Assembly: GCA_003669585.1 (NCBI GenBank)
Contig: QWOQ01000017.1
Location: 414,259 to 478,258 of the forward strand
Reading direction: 5' to 3'
DNA length: 64,000 bases
Source: Planctomycetota bacterium
Lineage (GTDB): Bacteria; Planctomycetota; Planctomycetia; Pirellulales; UBA1268
This document shows positions 53,358-61,372 of this stretch, piece after piece. The notes beneath the pieces were generated by a model, which searched no databases, had not been told where the DNA came from, and saw only the letters and a program-made list of their open reading frames with translations. Numbering within the stretch: the stretch's first letter is position 1; each line of letters opens with the position of its first letter. A program made the translations under genes and the position numbers.

Positions 53358-54758
53358 ATGCGACGAATCTATTTTGACATTACAGACGTCGTCACGTTTG
53401 CTCGCAAAAACAGCCGTGTGTCTGGGATTCAGCGAGTACAAGCACGGTTGGTCGGCCTGCTCGCGGAGCACTACGGCGGAGAGGTCATTCGATGCCTGTA
53501 TTGGGATTTTCTGAAAGGTTGTTGCTATGAGTGCTCGGCTACTGGTCTTTTTGAAAGCAAAGAATTCTCGGCGGAAGATCTCCTGTCGAAGCTTGGTCTC
53601 TTTGAAGAGTCGGGAATTTTGGGGAGTGCAATCAGGAAGCATGCCAAGGCCTACAGCCGCAATTCTCTCGTCCAGTTTTTTAGAAAGATCTATCTTCGCC
53701 TCGTTGCAAAGATAGATCCGCAGCGTTTGATTGCGATGGGAGTTTCTGCTCCACGGACAGCGTCAATGTGTGCAACGGTAGAGCGAAAGCCATTGCGCCA
53801 ACTCGTTGTCGAAGACGCTATCGTGCTGATGGGAGCACATCGGCTGCACCGTCAAGTGCGTCGCTTGGTTAGCGATCATCGCCTTCGGGGAGGAGAGGTG
53901 AATCAAGTGATCTACGACCTCCTCCCACACCACTGGCCAGCGTACTTTCCCTCCAGGTTGGTTTCCAAATACAGATTATTTCTGCGTCAGAGCATTCAAG
54001 TGGTGACGCGCTATATCTGCATCTCCGAAAACACACGTCGAGACATGGAGAGCTATCTGCAAGAGCACGCTATGCATCGCGACGTTGTATCTCTCCCTCT
54101 GGCGCACGAATTTGCTGGCGTTTCAAGAAATGCACGAGATGTCAAAGCCACCAGCCAACAGGTTGCCCGCATCGTTGAAAGCAGGTTTATTCTCTGCGTG
54201 GGAACTCTTGAGATTCGGAAAAATGGCGTGGGCTTACTCAAGGCATGGCAGCACCTGATCCATCGGCTCGGCGATCGCGTGCCGCAGCTTGTGTTTGCGG
54301 GCAAGCGTGGCTGGCTCACCGAGAAGTTTGATTCACTTCTTGCGTGCGATGTGGCACTTGCAAACAAAGTGACCATTCTTGAAACCCCAACGGACTCGGA
54401 TCTTGTGGCACTCTATCAACGATGCCTGTTCACCGTGTACCCGAGCCTCGCTGAGGGATGGGGGCTTCCCATTGGCGAAGCTGCTTGGTTTGGAAAATAC
54501 TGCGTGACATCGATAACCACATCGATGCCGGAAGTCTGTGGCGACCTTGCTGACTCTGTAGACCCGTATAATCACGAACAGATTGCCGCTGTCATCGAGC
54601 GAGCCATCGACGACGATGCGTATCTTGTAAGCAAGGAAGAAGCCATTTCAAAAGCGCACCTTCGGACGTGGAGCGATGTTGCAGAAAATCTTTACAACGT
54701 CGTCGCTGGAAACCACATAAAAACATTTCAGGAGAAGGCCCCTTATGCAGCTCTCTGA
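53358..54758 (+). CDS. Family 4 glycosyltransferase with SGIQRV motif
   Basis: A 466-residue GT4 enzyme. It opens MRRIYFDITDVVTFARKN and then SRVSGIQRVQARLVGLL, a block shared in form with both GT4 modules of the 1256-aa protein downstream (NTGVQRV, NTGIQRV). The C-terminal half has FILCVGTLEIRKNGVGLLKAW and the EX7E motif in YPSLAEGWGLPIGEAAWFGK. It follows gmd after 58 nt. It belongs to the same glycan pathway, and the acceptor is unknown. A helix-rich insert of about 100 residues lies after residue 60 with no known domain. Confidence 0.86.
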   Translation: MRRIYFDITDVVTFARKNSRVSGIQRVQARLVGLLAEHYGGEVIRCLYWDFLKGCCYECSATGLFESKEFSAEDLLSKLGLFEESGILGSAIRKHAKAYSRNSLVQFFRKIYLRLVAKIDPQRLIAMGVSAPRTASMCATVERKPLRQLVVEDAIVLMGAHRLHRQVRRLVSDHRLRGGEVNQVIYDLLPHHWPAYFPSRLVSKYRLFLRQSIQVVTRYICISENTRRDMESYLQEHAMHRDVVSLPLAHEFAGVSRNARDVKATSQQVARIVESRFILCVGTLEIRKNGVGLLKAWQHLIHRLGDRVPQLVFAGKRGWLTEKFDSLLACDVALANKVTILETPTDSDLVALYQRCLFTVYPSLAEGWGLPIGEAAWFGKYCVTSITTSMPEVCGDLADSVDPYNHEQIAAVIERAIDDDAYLVSKEEAISKAHLRTWSDVAENLYNVVAGNHIKTFQEKAPYAAL

Positions 54759-54913
54759 GATGCATTCGAGCCACACTCCGGCCCGATTACCCTTCAAGCA
54801 AAGCATTAAAATGATCTTTCAGCAGCCTGACTGTTTTTATATCGTCTCCCCAGTTCAGGATCTCAGAGCATCGTTCCAGTAATTTTAGCCTCGGGACAAA
54901 CGGATTCCTCAAT

Positions 54914-56185
54914 ATGCATAAAAGAATCACTCACTGTCGCATCTGCAAAAATAGTGAACTCTCAGTAGTTGTCGATCTGGGGTCGCAGGCCCTCACGGGA
55001 GTGTTTCCAAAGAGCCGTGAAGAACACGTTCCGCATGGGCCGCTGGAGCTCGTCAAATGCACTGAGAAATCCGGCGGCTGCGGACTCGTTCAGTTACGGC
55101 ATTCCTACGAGCCTGAGCAGATGTATGGCGACAACTACGGCTATCGATCGGGCTTGAATCAATCGATGGTGAAGCACCTGCACCGTCGCGTTGAAGAGGC
55201 GAAAAGCCGAGTGCCTCTGGCGGCTGGCGACATCGTTCTCGACATCGGCTCGAATGACTCAACGACCCTTCGGGCGTATGGCCAGAACGGATACCGGCTT
55301 CTGGGAATCGATCCGTCGGCCGGAAAATTTCTGCACTATTATCCAGACTGGGTTGAATGCATCCCAGATTTTTTTGATGCGAAACTGTTTCAGGAGCGTT
55401 GTGGCCCAGGAAAAGCGAAGATCGTCACGTCGATCTCGATGTTCTATGACCTCGAAGATCCAACGGCATTTATGCGGCAGGTGCACGATGTGCTCGACGA
55501 TAATGGCATCTGGGTCTTTGAACAGAGCTATCTGCCGTTGATGGTTGAACGCAATGCGTACGACACAATCTGTCACGAACACGTCAGCTACTATGCTCTT
55601 CGGCAGATCGATTGGATGGCCCAGCGAGCAGGCTTTGAGATTCTGGATGTCGAATTGAATGACATCAACGGCGGCAGTTTCTGCGTAACCGTTGCCAAAA
55701 AAGGGTCCAGCCATCGGGCGCGCACCGAGCACGTTGCGTCGTTGCTTGAAAAAGAGCGGCAGCAGGGCTACGGCGGCCACCAACTCTACGACGATTTCCG
55801 TGGCAGGATCGTTGCGCATGGGGCACAGCTGACCCAAACAGTTCGCGACTTGCGTCGGGCCGGCAAGGTCGTCTGCGGCTACGGTGCTTCCACGAAGGGC
55901 AATGTACTCTTGCAATACTGCAACTTCACCGAGCGAGACATCCCAGTTATTGCAGAAGTGAACGAGGAAAAGTTTGGATGTTTTACTCCGCAGACGCGGA
56001 TTCCGATCGCGTCCGAGAAGGATGTTCAAGCCCATCGTCCAGATTATCTTCTCGTGCTCCCGTGGCATTTTCGTGACAACATCATCGCCCGCGAGCAAGA
56101 GTATCTTGGCCGGGGCGGCAGCCTGCTGTTTCCGCTACCAAGCATTGAAGCTGTCGGTACGGCGCAGCGTCGGCAGGCAGCGTAA
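54914..56185 (+). CDS. SAM-dependent sugar C-methyltransferase-like protein
   Basis: A 423-residue three-part protein. An N-terminal zinc-type Cys cluster (HCRICKNSELSVVVDLGSQ) is followed by a class I SAM domain (DIVLDIGSNDSTTLRAY, LLGIDPSAGKF) and then a C-terminal domain with VVCGYGASTKGNVLLQYCNF. This order is that of NDP-hexose C-methyltransferases such as the TylC3-type enzymes. Histidines in HEHVSYYALRQIDWMAQRAG are likely catalytic. It may methylate the GDP-keto-sugar made by Gmd, which is inference from context. A 58-nt gap holds a hairpin before the next gene. Confidence 0.85.
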   Translation: MHKRITHCRICKNSELSVVVDLGSQALTGVFPKSREEHVPHGPLELVKCTEKSGGCGLVQLRHSYEPEQMYGDNYGYRSGLNQSMVKHLHRRVEEAKSRVPLAAGDIVLDIGSNDSTTLRAYGQNGYRLLGIDPSAGKFLHYYPDWVECIPDFFDAKLFQERCGPGKAKIVTSISMFYDLEDPTAFMRQVHDVLDDNGIWVFEQSYLPLMVERNAYDTICHEHVSYYALRQIDWMAQRAGFEILDVELNDINGGSFCVTVAKKGSSHRARTEHVASLLEKERQQGYGGHQLYDDFRGRIVAHGAQLTQTVRDLRRAGKVVCGYGASTKGNVLLQYCNFTERDIPVIAEVNEEKFGCFTPQTRIPIASEKDVQAHRPDYLLVLPWHFRDNIIAREQEYLGRGGSLLFPLPSIEAVGTAQRRQAA

Positions 56186-56192
56186 GTGCAAA

Positions 56193-56225
56193 GTCTGCCA
56201 AGGCCCACCGGGGGGGCTTTGGCAG
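56193..56225. promoter_or_regulatory. Intercistronic hairpin
   Basis: TCTGCCAA pairs with TTGGCAGA, and inner GGCCC/GGGGG bases extend the stem. It lies 8 nt after the methyltransferase stop and 18 nt before the next ATG, with no T-run, so processing or attenuation is more likely than strong termination. Confidence 0.45.
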
Positions 56226-56243
56226 ATCACTTGAGGAGGCGCG

Positions 56244-59200
56244 ATGAGTGCGTATTCGTTAAAAGGCTTTGAGCGGCAGTGCATTCGGCCAGTGCTCGGC
56301 GCAGTGCGGCGAGGCGTCACTCGGTGCGGCGGTGCTCCTTTGGTCGCTGGGACGGCGGTGGCTCTGCAGTCATTGAAGCACGTATCACGATTGTTGCGGC
56401 GGCAAGTAAAGTCGCTGCGTCGTACACGCACGATTCAGTGGGACGATTTAGGATTTGGTTCAATTGCTGTCGAGGCAGGTGAGCTATCTCAGGGTTACCC
56501 TTTTGGTGTGGGCGAACGAACGATTTACCTCTTTGTTGGCCACACGGCTTCTCTTCCAATAAACACAGGCGTCCAGCGTGTGGTGCGGGAACTTGCGTCG
56601 TCCATGGTGGCCCGCCACGAGCAGGTTCGTTTTGTGAAGTGGAGCGAATCGCTGCGGCAGTGTGTGCTGATCGACGCCACAGAGCGTGACCATCTCGCCC
56701 AGTGGAACGGGCCGGCAGTCGGGCCCGAGGAGAGAGCTTTCTACAAGCAGGCACACGGCGCAAACGTAGCGTTTTCAAAGCATAGCCGGGCCGAGCACCA
56801 CTGGCTTGTTGTGCCGGAGGTAACGCTTCAAATCAGTGGACTGGTATCGCAGACGGCGATGCTCATCGATTGGGCTCGCGAATGGGGCCTGCGAACAGGG
56901 TTTCTCTTTTACGATGCGATCCCGCTCCTGCGAGCCGAATACAAAAGAATCTCCGCTGCGCATGCGGAATATATGCGGCAACTGTTTCTGGCCGATTGTG
57001 TCTGGCCAATCACGCAGTGGTCGGCAGACTCTCTCTCGGGCTTTTGGCATCGGGAGCTTTTGGCCGATGCGGCCAGCATGCCACCAGTGGTTGTGATCCG
57101 GCTGCCCGGAACCGGTTTGGCGGATGGACGGCCCCCGAATCAGCCAAGAGCAAGCGATTCATTGCCGCCTACGATTCTATGCGTTGGTTCAATCGAGCCT
57201 CGAAAACAACAGTTCGAGTTGGCTGCCTGGTTTATCAACTACAAGCTGCGGCACCCAGGCAGCCCGTGGCAATTGAAGTTTGTCGGCAATATCAATCGGG
57301 AAAACCGTGAGGCCTTCCAGCGGCTGCTAGCCTCCGAGAGCAGTTTGCATTTTCTCAAAGCAGCCTCAGACGAGCAGCTGTGCCAGTCCTATTTGGAATC
57401 AGCGTTTACTGTTTTTCCATCGGTCGAGGAAGGTTTTGGTCTGCCGATTGTAGAAAGTCTTGCTTTTGGAAAGCCGTGCGTGTGTGCAAACTTTGGCGCC
57501 ATGGGGGAGGTGGCGGCCGGGGGTGGGTGTCTTACGGTTGATACTCAGAATCAGGAGCTTCTTGGCGATGCGATTGAGTCGCTCATGGCTGACCCATCTG
57601 CGATTGAACGCCTCACCGCAGAAGCGATTCGCCGCAAAGGAAGCACGTGGGCAGAATATGCAGATGCTTTATCAGCTTCGCTAGCTCAGGACGGCAGTGC
57701 CCGCTCTGCCGTAGGCACGATCTATTACTGGATCGACGCGACTGTTTCATTTTCTGGAAACACTGGCATTCAACGGGTAGCAAGGCAGCTTGCGCGAGGG
57801 TTACTGGAGCAGGGCGCTCGGCTCATACCAGTAAAATATGGCGAAAAGGGGCAGGTGGTGGCTGTCAGCGACGCAGAGCTGCGACTGTTTTCACAGTGGA
57901 ATGGTCCACCGCCATCGGCGTGGACGGCGTGGCAGGATCTCTCGCTTGCGGTTGCCGGTCGCGATTGGTTTGTGATGCCGGAGCTGCCGCTCAATCGATC
58001 TGCCCAGCAGCGAGAGAGCATTCTCTCTCAGGCTCACTTGGCGGGCCTGCGCTGCGCGGCCGTTTTTTTTGATGCGATCCCATGGAAAATGCGGGGTATC
58101 TATCCAACAAACTTTGCAGATGCCCACAGAGCCTCGATGGAGCAGCTTGCCGCGTACGATCTGGTGCTGCCAATATCGCAGCACAGCCGCAACGATTTGG
58201 TGGCATTTCTTGGGGCAGCAATCGAGCGTCCCGTTGGCCTCGAGCAGTTTATCAAGGCTGCCGTTTTGCCGGGTGAATTTCCCGAATGTCGGCGCGTGTA
58301 TGAGCCTAAGATCGCAGGCGATACCATCACAGTGCTTGCCGTTGGCACGGTGGAACCCAGAAAAAATCACTTAAACCTGCTGGCTGCTTTCGCCGCCGCC
58401 GCTGATCAGAGCAGGGTGAAGTTGCAGCTTGTCATCGCAGGCTCCGGTGATTCGTTTGATCCAGATCACGCCGCAGCCGTGCAGGCATTGATTGGTCATC
58501 GCACCGACATTCACTGGCTGCAAAACGTGGATGATGGTCGTCTGCAGGAGCTGTATGCGGAGTGCGACTTCACGATTTATCCATCCATTGAGGAGGGCTT
58601 TGGTTTGCCCATTCTCGAAAGCCTTTGGCATGCGAGGCCTTGCGTTTGCGCCAACTTTGGTGCGATGGATGAGGTGGCAAAGGGCGGTGGCTGTCTGCTG
58701 GTTGATACGCGAAGCGTTTTGGAAATCACTGAAGCGATCGTGCGGCTGGCCGAAGACCCAGCCGAACGGCAGCGGCTGGCTCAAGATGCCACGAAACGGA
58801 ATCTGAAAACCTGGCGGCACTATGCCAGCGAGGTGCTTGAGCGATTGGGAGAGGCACCCGGAAATATCGCGATCCCTTCGAAGCCCGTGCGGATAGGGCC
58901 CATGCAACTCCCGGCCCGCCCAAAGCTTTCGGTTTGCATCAGCACATACAACCGTGCGGCGTGGCTCGATGCCAGCCTGCGAAACTGGGTGCAGATCAAT
59001 CCGCAGCCTCGAGAGGATGTGGAGTTGCTGGTGTGTGATAATGCATCCACCGACGATACTCCGGCCGTTGTAAAACGCTACGCATTTCGTAGCGACCTCA
59101 CCTCTCACCGCAACGCAGTCAACGTCGGCATGCTGGGCAACCTCCGTGAAACCGCACAGCGGGCGCGGGGCGACTACGTTTGGATTATTGGCGACGACGA

Positions 59201-60014
59201 TCTCATTCTTCCGGAGAGCATCGCCAATATCCTCGCCATGCTGCGCGCACACCCAAGGATTCCGCTGGTCTATCTCAACTACGCAACTACGTCGGTGGGC
59301 GATGCCAGAACAATCACAGACTTCAAGGCATTTTGTGCAAGAGCTAAGCCAATCGTGCCGGCAGAGGCGAATCGCTTTGGACCGATTCGAACGATCTGCG
59401 CCCGCAATGAGAATTTCTTCACGGCTATTTATGCCTGCGTGTTCAGACGCGACCACGCCATGCGCGCGTATTCTCGCAGCACGCAGGGGCGGGCCTTTGC
59501 CTCGCTCGCGGCGTGTGTTCCAACCACGTGTCACGTCCTGGAGCACATGATGGATGAGCCTGGAGTTTGGATGGGCGGTCCCCAGATTGTGATCAATACA
59601 AATGTGTCTTGGATGCGTTATGCACCCCTTTGGATTCTGGAACGGGTGCCGGAAATCTACGACTGCGCCGAGCGACGGGGCGCTGCTGCCTCCGATGTGG
59701 ATCGCTGGCGGCGGCACACGCTCAAAGCCGTTCCGAAATTTTTTGCCGAGATCTATGAAAATGACGCTGCAGGCAACGCCCCCTATTTTCAAGCGGCTCG
59801 GGTTCTGCGGCGATTCAAGCACCTGCCCGAATTTGTGGATGTGGAATCTGAGCTTTGCGACACCTACACATCCGCATGGCAGCGAGGCCATCCGCAGGCA
59901 GGGCACTCTCCGCATCTTCTTTTCCCAAAGATCAGGCACCGCCTGCCAAGAGCAGGTTCAGTGAAAACTTCGGATTTAAAAAACAAACATTTGGGTGAGC
60001 CAACGGTGGCTTGA
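56244..60014 (+). CDS. Tri-modular glycosyltransferase GT4-GT4-GT2
   Basis: A 1256-residue protein with an AGGAGG-like site before its ATG. Module 1 (about residues 88-490) and module 2 (about 492-880) are GT4 enzymes that resemble each other, with NTGVQRVVREL and NTGIQRVARQL near their starts and EX7E motifs in PSVEEGFGLPIVESLAFGKP and PSIEEGFGLPILESLWHARP. Module 3 (about 892-1150) is a GT2 enzyme that begins PKLSVCISTYNRAAWLDASL and has WIIGDDDLILPES. The first 85 residues are basic and have no domain. No membrane segment is seen. Fusion of three transferases suggests processive or ordered assembly of a repeat unit. Confidence 0.9.
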   Translation: MSAYSLKGFERQCIRPVLGAVRRGVTRCGGAPLVAGTAVALQSLKHVSRLLRRQVKSLRRTRTIQWDDLGFGSIAVEAGELSQGYPFGVGERTIYLFVGHTASLPINTGVQRVVRELASSMVARHEQVRFVKWSESLRQCVLIDATERDHLAQWNGPAVGPEERAFYKQAHGANVAFSKHSRAEHHWLVVPEVTLQISGLVSQTAMLIDWAREWGLRTGFLFYDAIPLLRAEYKRISAAHAEYMRQLFLADCVWPITQWSADSLSGFWHRELLADAASMPPVVVIRLPGTGLADGRPPNQPRASDSLPPTILCVGSIEPRKQQFELAAWFINYKLRHPGSPWQLKFVGNINRENREAFQRLLASESSLHFLKAASDEQLCQSYLESAFTVFPSVEEGFGLPIVESLAFGKPCVCANFGAMGEVAAGGGCLTVDTQNQELLGDAIESLMADPSAIERLTAEAIRRKGSTWAEYADALSASLAQDGSARSAVGTIYYWIDATVSFSGNTGIQRVARQLARGLLEQGARLIPVKYGEKGQVVAVSDAELRLFSQWNGPPPSAWTAWQDLSLAVAGRDWFVMPELPLNRSAQQRESILSQAHLAGLRCAAVFFDAIPWKMRGIYPTNFADAHRASMEQLAAYDLVLPISQHSRNDLVAFLGAAIERPVGLEQFIKAAVLPGEFPECRRVYEPKIAGDTITVLAVGTVEPRKNHLNLLAAFAAAADQSRVKLQLVIAGSGDSFDPDHAAAVQALIGHRTDIHWLQNVDDGRLQELYAECDFTIYPSIEEGFGLPILESLWHARPCVCANFGAMDEVAKGGGCLLVDTRSVLEITEAIVRLAEDPAERQRLAQDATKRNLKTWRHYASEVLERLGEAPGNIAIPSKPVRIGPMQLPARPKLSVCISTYNRAAWLDASLRNWVQINPQPREDVELLVCDNASTDDTPAVVKRYAFRSDLTSHRNAVNVGMLGNLRETAQRARGDYVWIIGDDDLILPESIANILAMLRAHPRIPLVYLNYATTSVGDARTITDFKAFCARAKPIVPAEANRFGPIRTICARNENFFTAIYACVFRRDHAMRAYSRSTQGRAFASLAACVPTTCHVLEHMMDEPGVWMGGPQIVINTNVSWMRYAPLWILERVPEIYDCAERRGAAASDVDRWRRHTLKAVPKFFAEIYENDAAGNAPYFQAARVLRRFKHLPEFVDVESELCDTYTSAWQRGHPQAGHSPHLLFPKIRHRLPRAGSVKTSDLKNKHLGEPTVA

Positions 60015-60042
60015 CCGAACACCTCTAACGGAGCACTTGTTC

Positions 60043-60732
60043 ATGGTTTGTGGCGAGAGCAAAAAAGACGTGCGGCAACTCGTGCCGGTGCTGAAATTCA
60101 ATACGGTTTTGAACGATGCCGCGAGGCAGCACTACCGACCGATCACAGATATTCTCTTTGCAGTGATGCCGGAGATGATGGAGCGGAAGATTCCCGCGGC
60201 AAACGTACAGCAATCGTTTATGCTCGCGGCAGTTCTTTCGATTACGCCACAATTGCCAGCGGCACGGGTGCTATGCGTTGGCTCCTACGAAGACACTGCC
60301 TACGAGACATTGCTGCGCATGGGCTATTGCGTCGAAGGGCTTGACCCCAATGTCGACGGCAGAGACTTAGACGCCTATACAAAAGAGAATCCGAGTGCAC
60401 TCGGCACTTTTGACACCGTTTTTTCCACATCCGTGATCGAGCATGTGCCCAACGACAACGCTTTTGTTCAGGATATCAGCCGACTGCTGCGTCCCGGTGG
60501 CTGCGCGGTGCTGACCTGCGACTACCGCAACGCATGGCGGCCTGGTGAGCCCTTGCCACCAACCGATGAACGTTTTTACCGCTTGTCGGATCTGCGGGAG
60601 CGGTTAGTTGGTCAGATGCGGTCGGTAGAGTTTGTGGACGAACCGGATTGGGAACGCCACGAGCCAGACTTTGAATACGGCGGCTGCCACTACAGCTTTG
60701 CATCTTTTGTCGTCAGAAAGAAAATTGGCTAG
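60043..60732 (+). CDS. Class I SAM-dependent methyltransferase
   Basis: A 229-residue protein. The ATG at 60043 follows GGAG at 9 nt; the track's GTG at 59995 overlaps the preceding gene and is less likely. It has ARVLCVGSYEDTAYETLLRMGYCVEGLDPN (motif I region), TVFSTSVIEHVPNDNAFVQDISRLLRPGGCAVLTCDY (motifs II and III) and a C-terminal GGCHYSFASFVVRKK. The EHVPND...LLRPGG layout is typical of Methyltransf_11 enzymes. It probably modifies the polysaccharide or its lipid-linked precursor. Substrate unknown. Confidence 0.85.
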   Translation: MVCGESKKDVRQLVPVLKFNTVLNDAARQHYRPITDILFAVMPEMMERKIPAANVQQSFMLAAVLSITPQLPAARVLCVGSYEDTAYETLLRMGYCVEGLDPNVDGRDLDAYTKENPSALGTFDTVFSTSVIEHVPNDNAFVQDISRLLRPGGCAVLTCDYRNAWRPGEPLPPTDERFYRLSDLRERLVGQMRSVEFVDEPDWERHEPDFEYGGCHYSFASFVVRKKIG

Positions 60733-60784
60733 TCACTTTTTTACACGGCCTATCCCACAAGGGTGGAGTTCAAAGGAGATCGAA

Positions 60785-61336
60785 TTGCAGACAGCACCCG
60801 TCATGATCATCGCAACAGTATGCGATCCTACAACGCTCAATGGGGTCGCCGGGCTCCTTGCCCGAATCCAAGTGGAATACGATAGCTGCGTGCTCAAAAT
60901 TCTTACTGTGCAAACGCGGCGTGCTCAAGCCACCAGCTCGGCGCAGCAGGCTTTGCTCAATCGCTGTCGCCTCGCGATCCACAAGCCAAACGTGCGGCTG
61001 GAAGTGTCGTATGGAACTGGGAGCAGCGAGGCGTTAAAGACATTTTTCTCGGGCAATTCGCTGAACGCCTTTTTTCACGAAGATGTCGACGCAGGCTGGC
61101 TGCGACGCTCGCTCGCTGCCGCATGTGAGGCAGATCGCCCGATCGCGGTGCGTCGCACTGATCAGTTTGAAAAGATGCTTGGGAGTTCACTGTCGCTCGT
61201 CAGTGTGGAGAATCATTCGCTGCAATCCCTTGCCGCCGGTCAGTTGCCAGCCATCACGCTGAATTCAATGCATCAGAGCCGGTGGCTTTCGGCAGTTGCA
61301 GCCGTCAGCCGGTGTTTCAGTAGTCGATGCGATTGA
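60785..61336 (+). CDS. Solitary half of the repeated domain found in the next gene
   Basis: A 183-residue protein. A TTG at 60785 with AAGGAG six nt upstream is the likely start; the track's longer start overlaps the previous gene. By eye, the C-terminal part matches both copies of the 719-aa neighbour: FFSGNSLNAFFHEDVDAG compares with WCGQNTINVFLYDRIQPG and FLGSNTANIFLYDESLHRG, and DRPIAVRRTDQFEKM compares with RRPLIINRCQMFRHV. It corresponds to the second half of one unit and lacks the QCxxH and TMPW segments. It may be a regulatory fragment, a partner subunit or a degenerate copy. Nucleotide-sugar binding is inference. Confidence 0.6.
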   Translation: MQTAPVMIIATVCDPTTLNGVAGLLARIQVEYDSCVLKILTVQTRRAQATSSAQQALLNRCRLAIHKPNVRLEVSYGTGSSEALKTFFSGNSLNAFFHEDVDAGWLRRSLAAACEADRPIAVRRTDQFEKMLGSSLSLVSVENHSLQSLAAGQLPAITLNSMHQSRWLSAVAAVSRCFSSRCD

Positions 61337-61372
61337 CAGAAGCCATGAGTCTTGATTGTAGGAGGAAATAAG

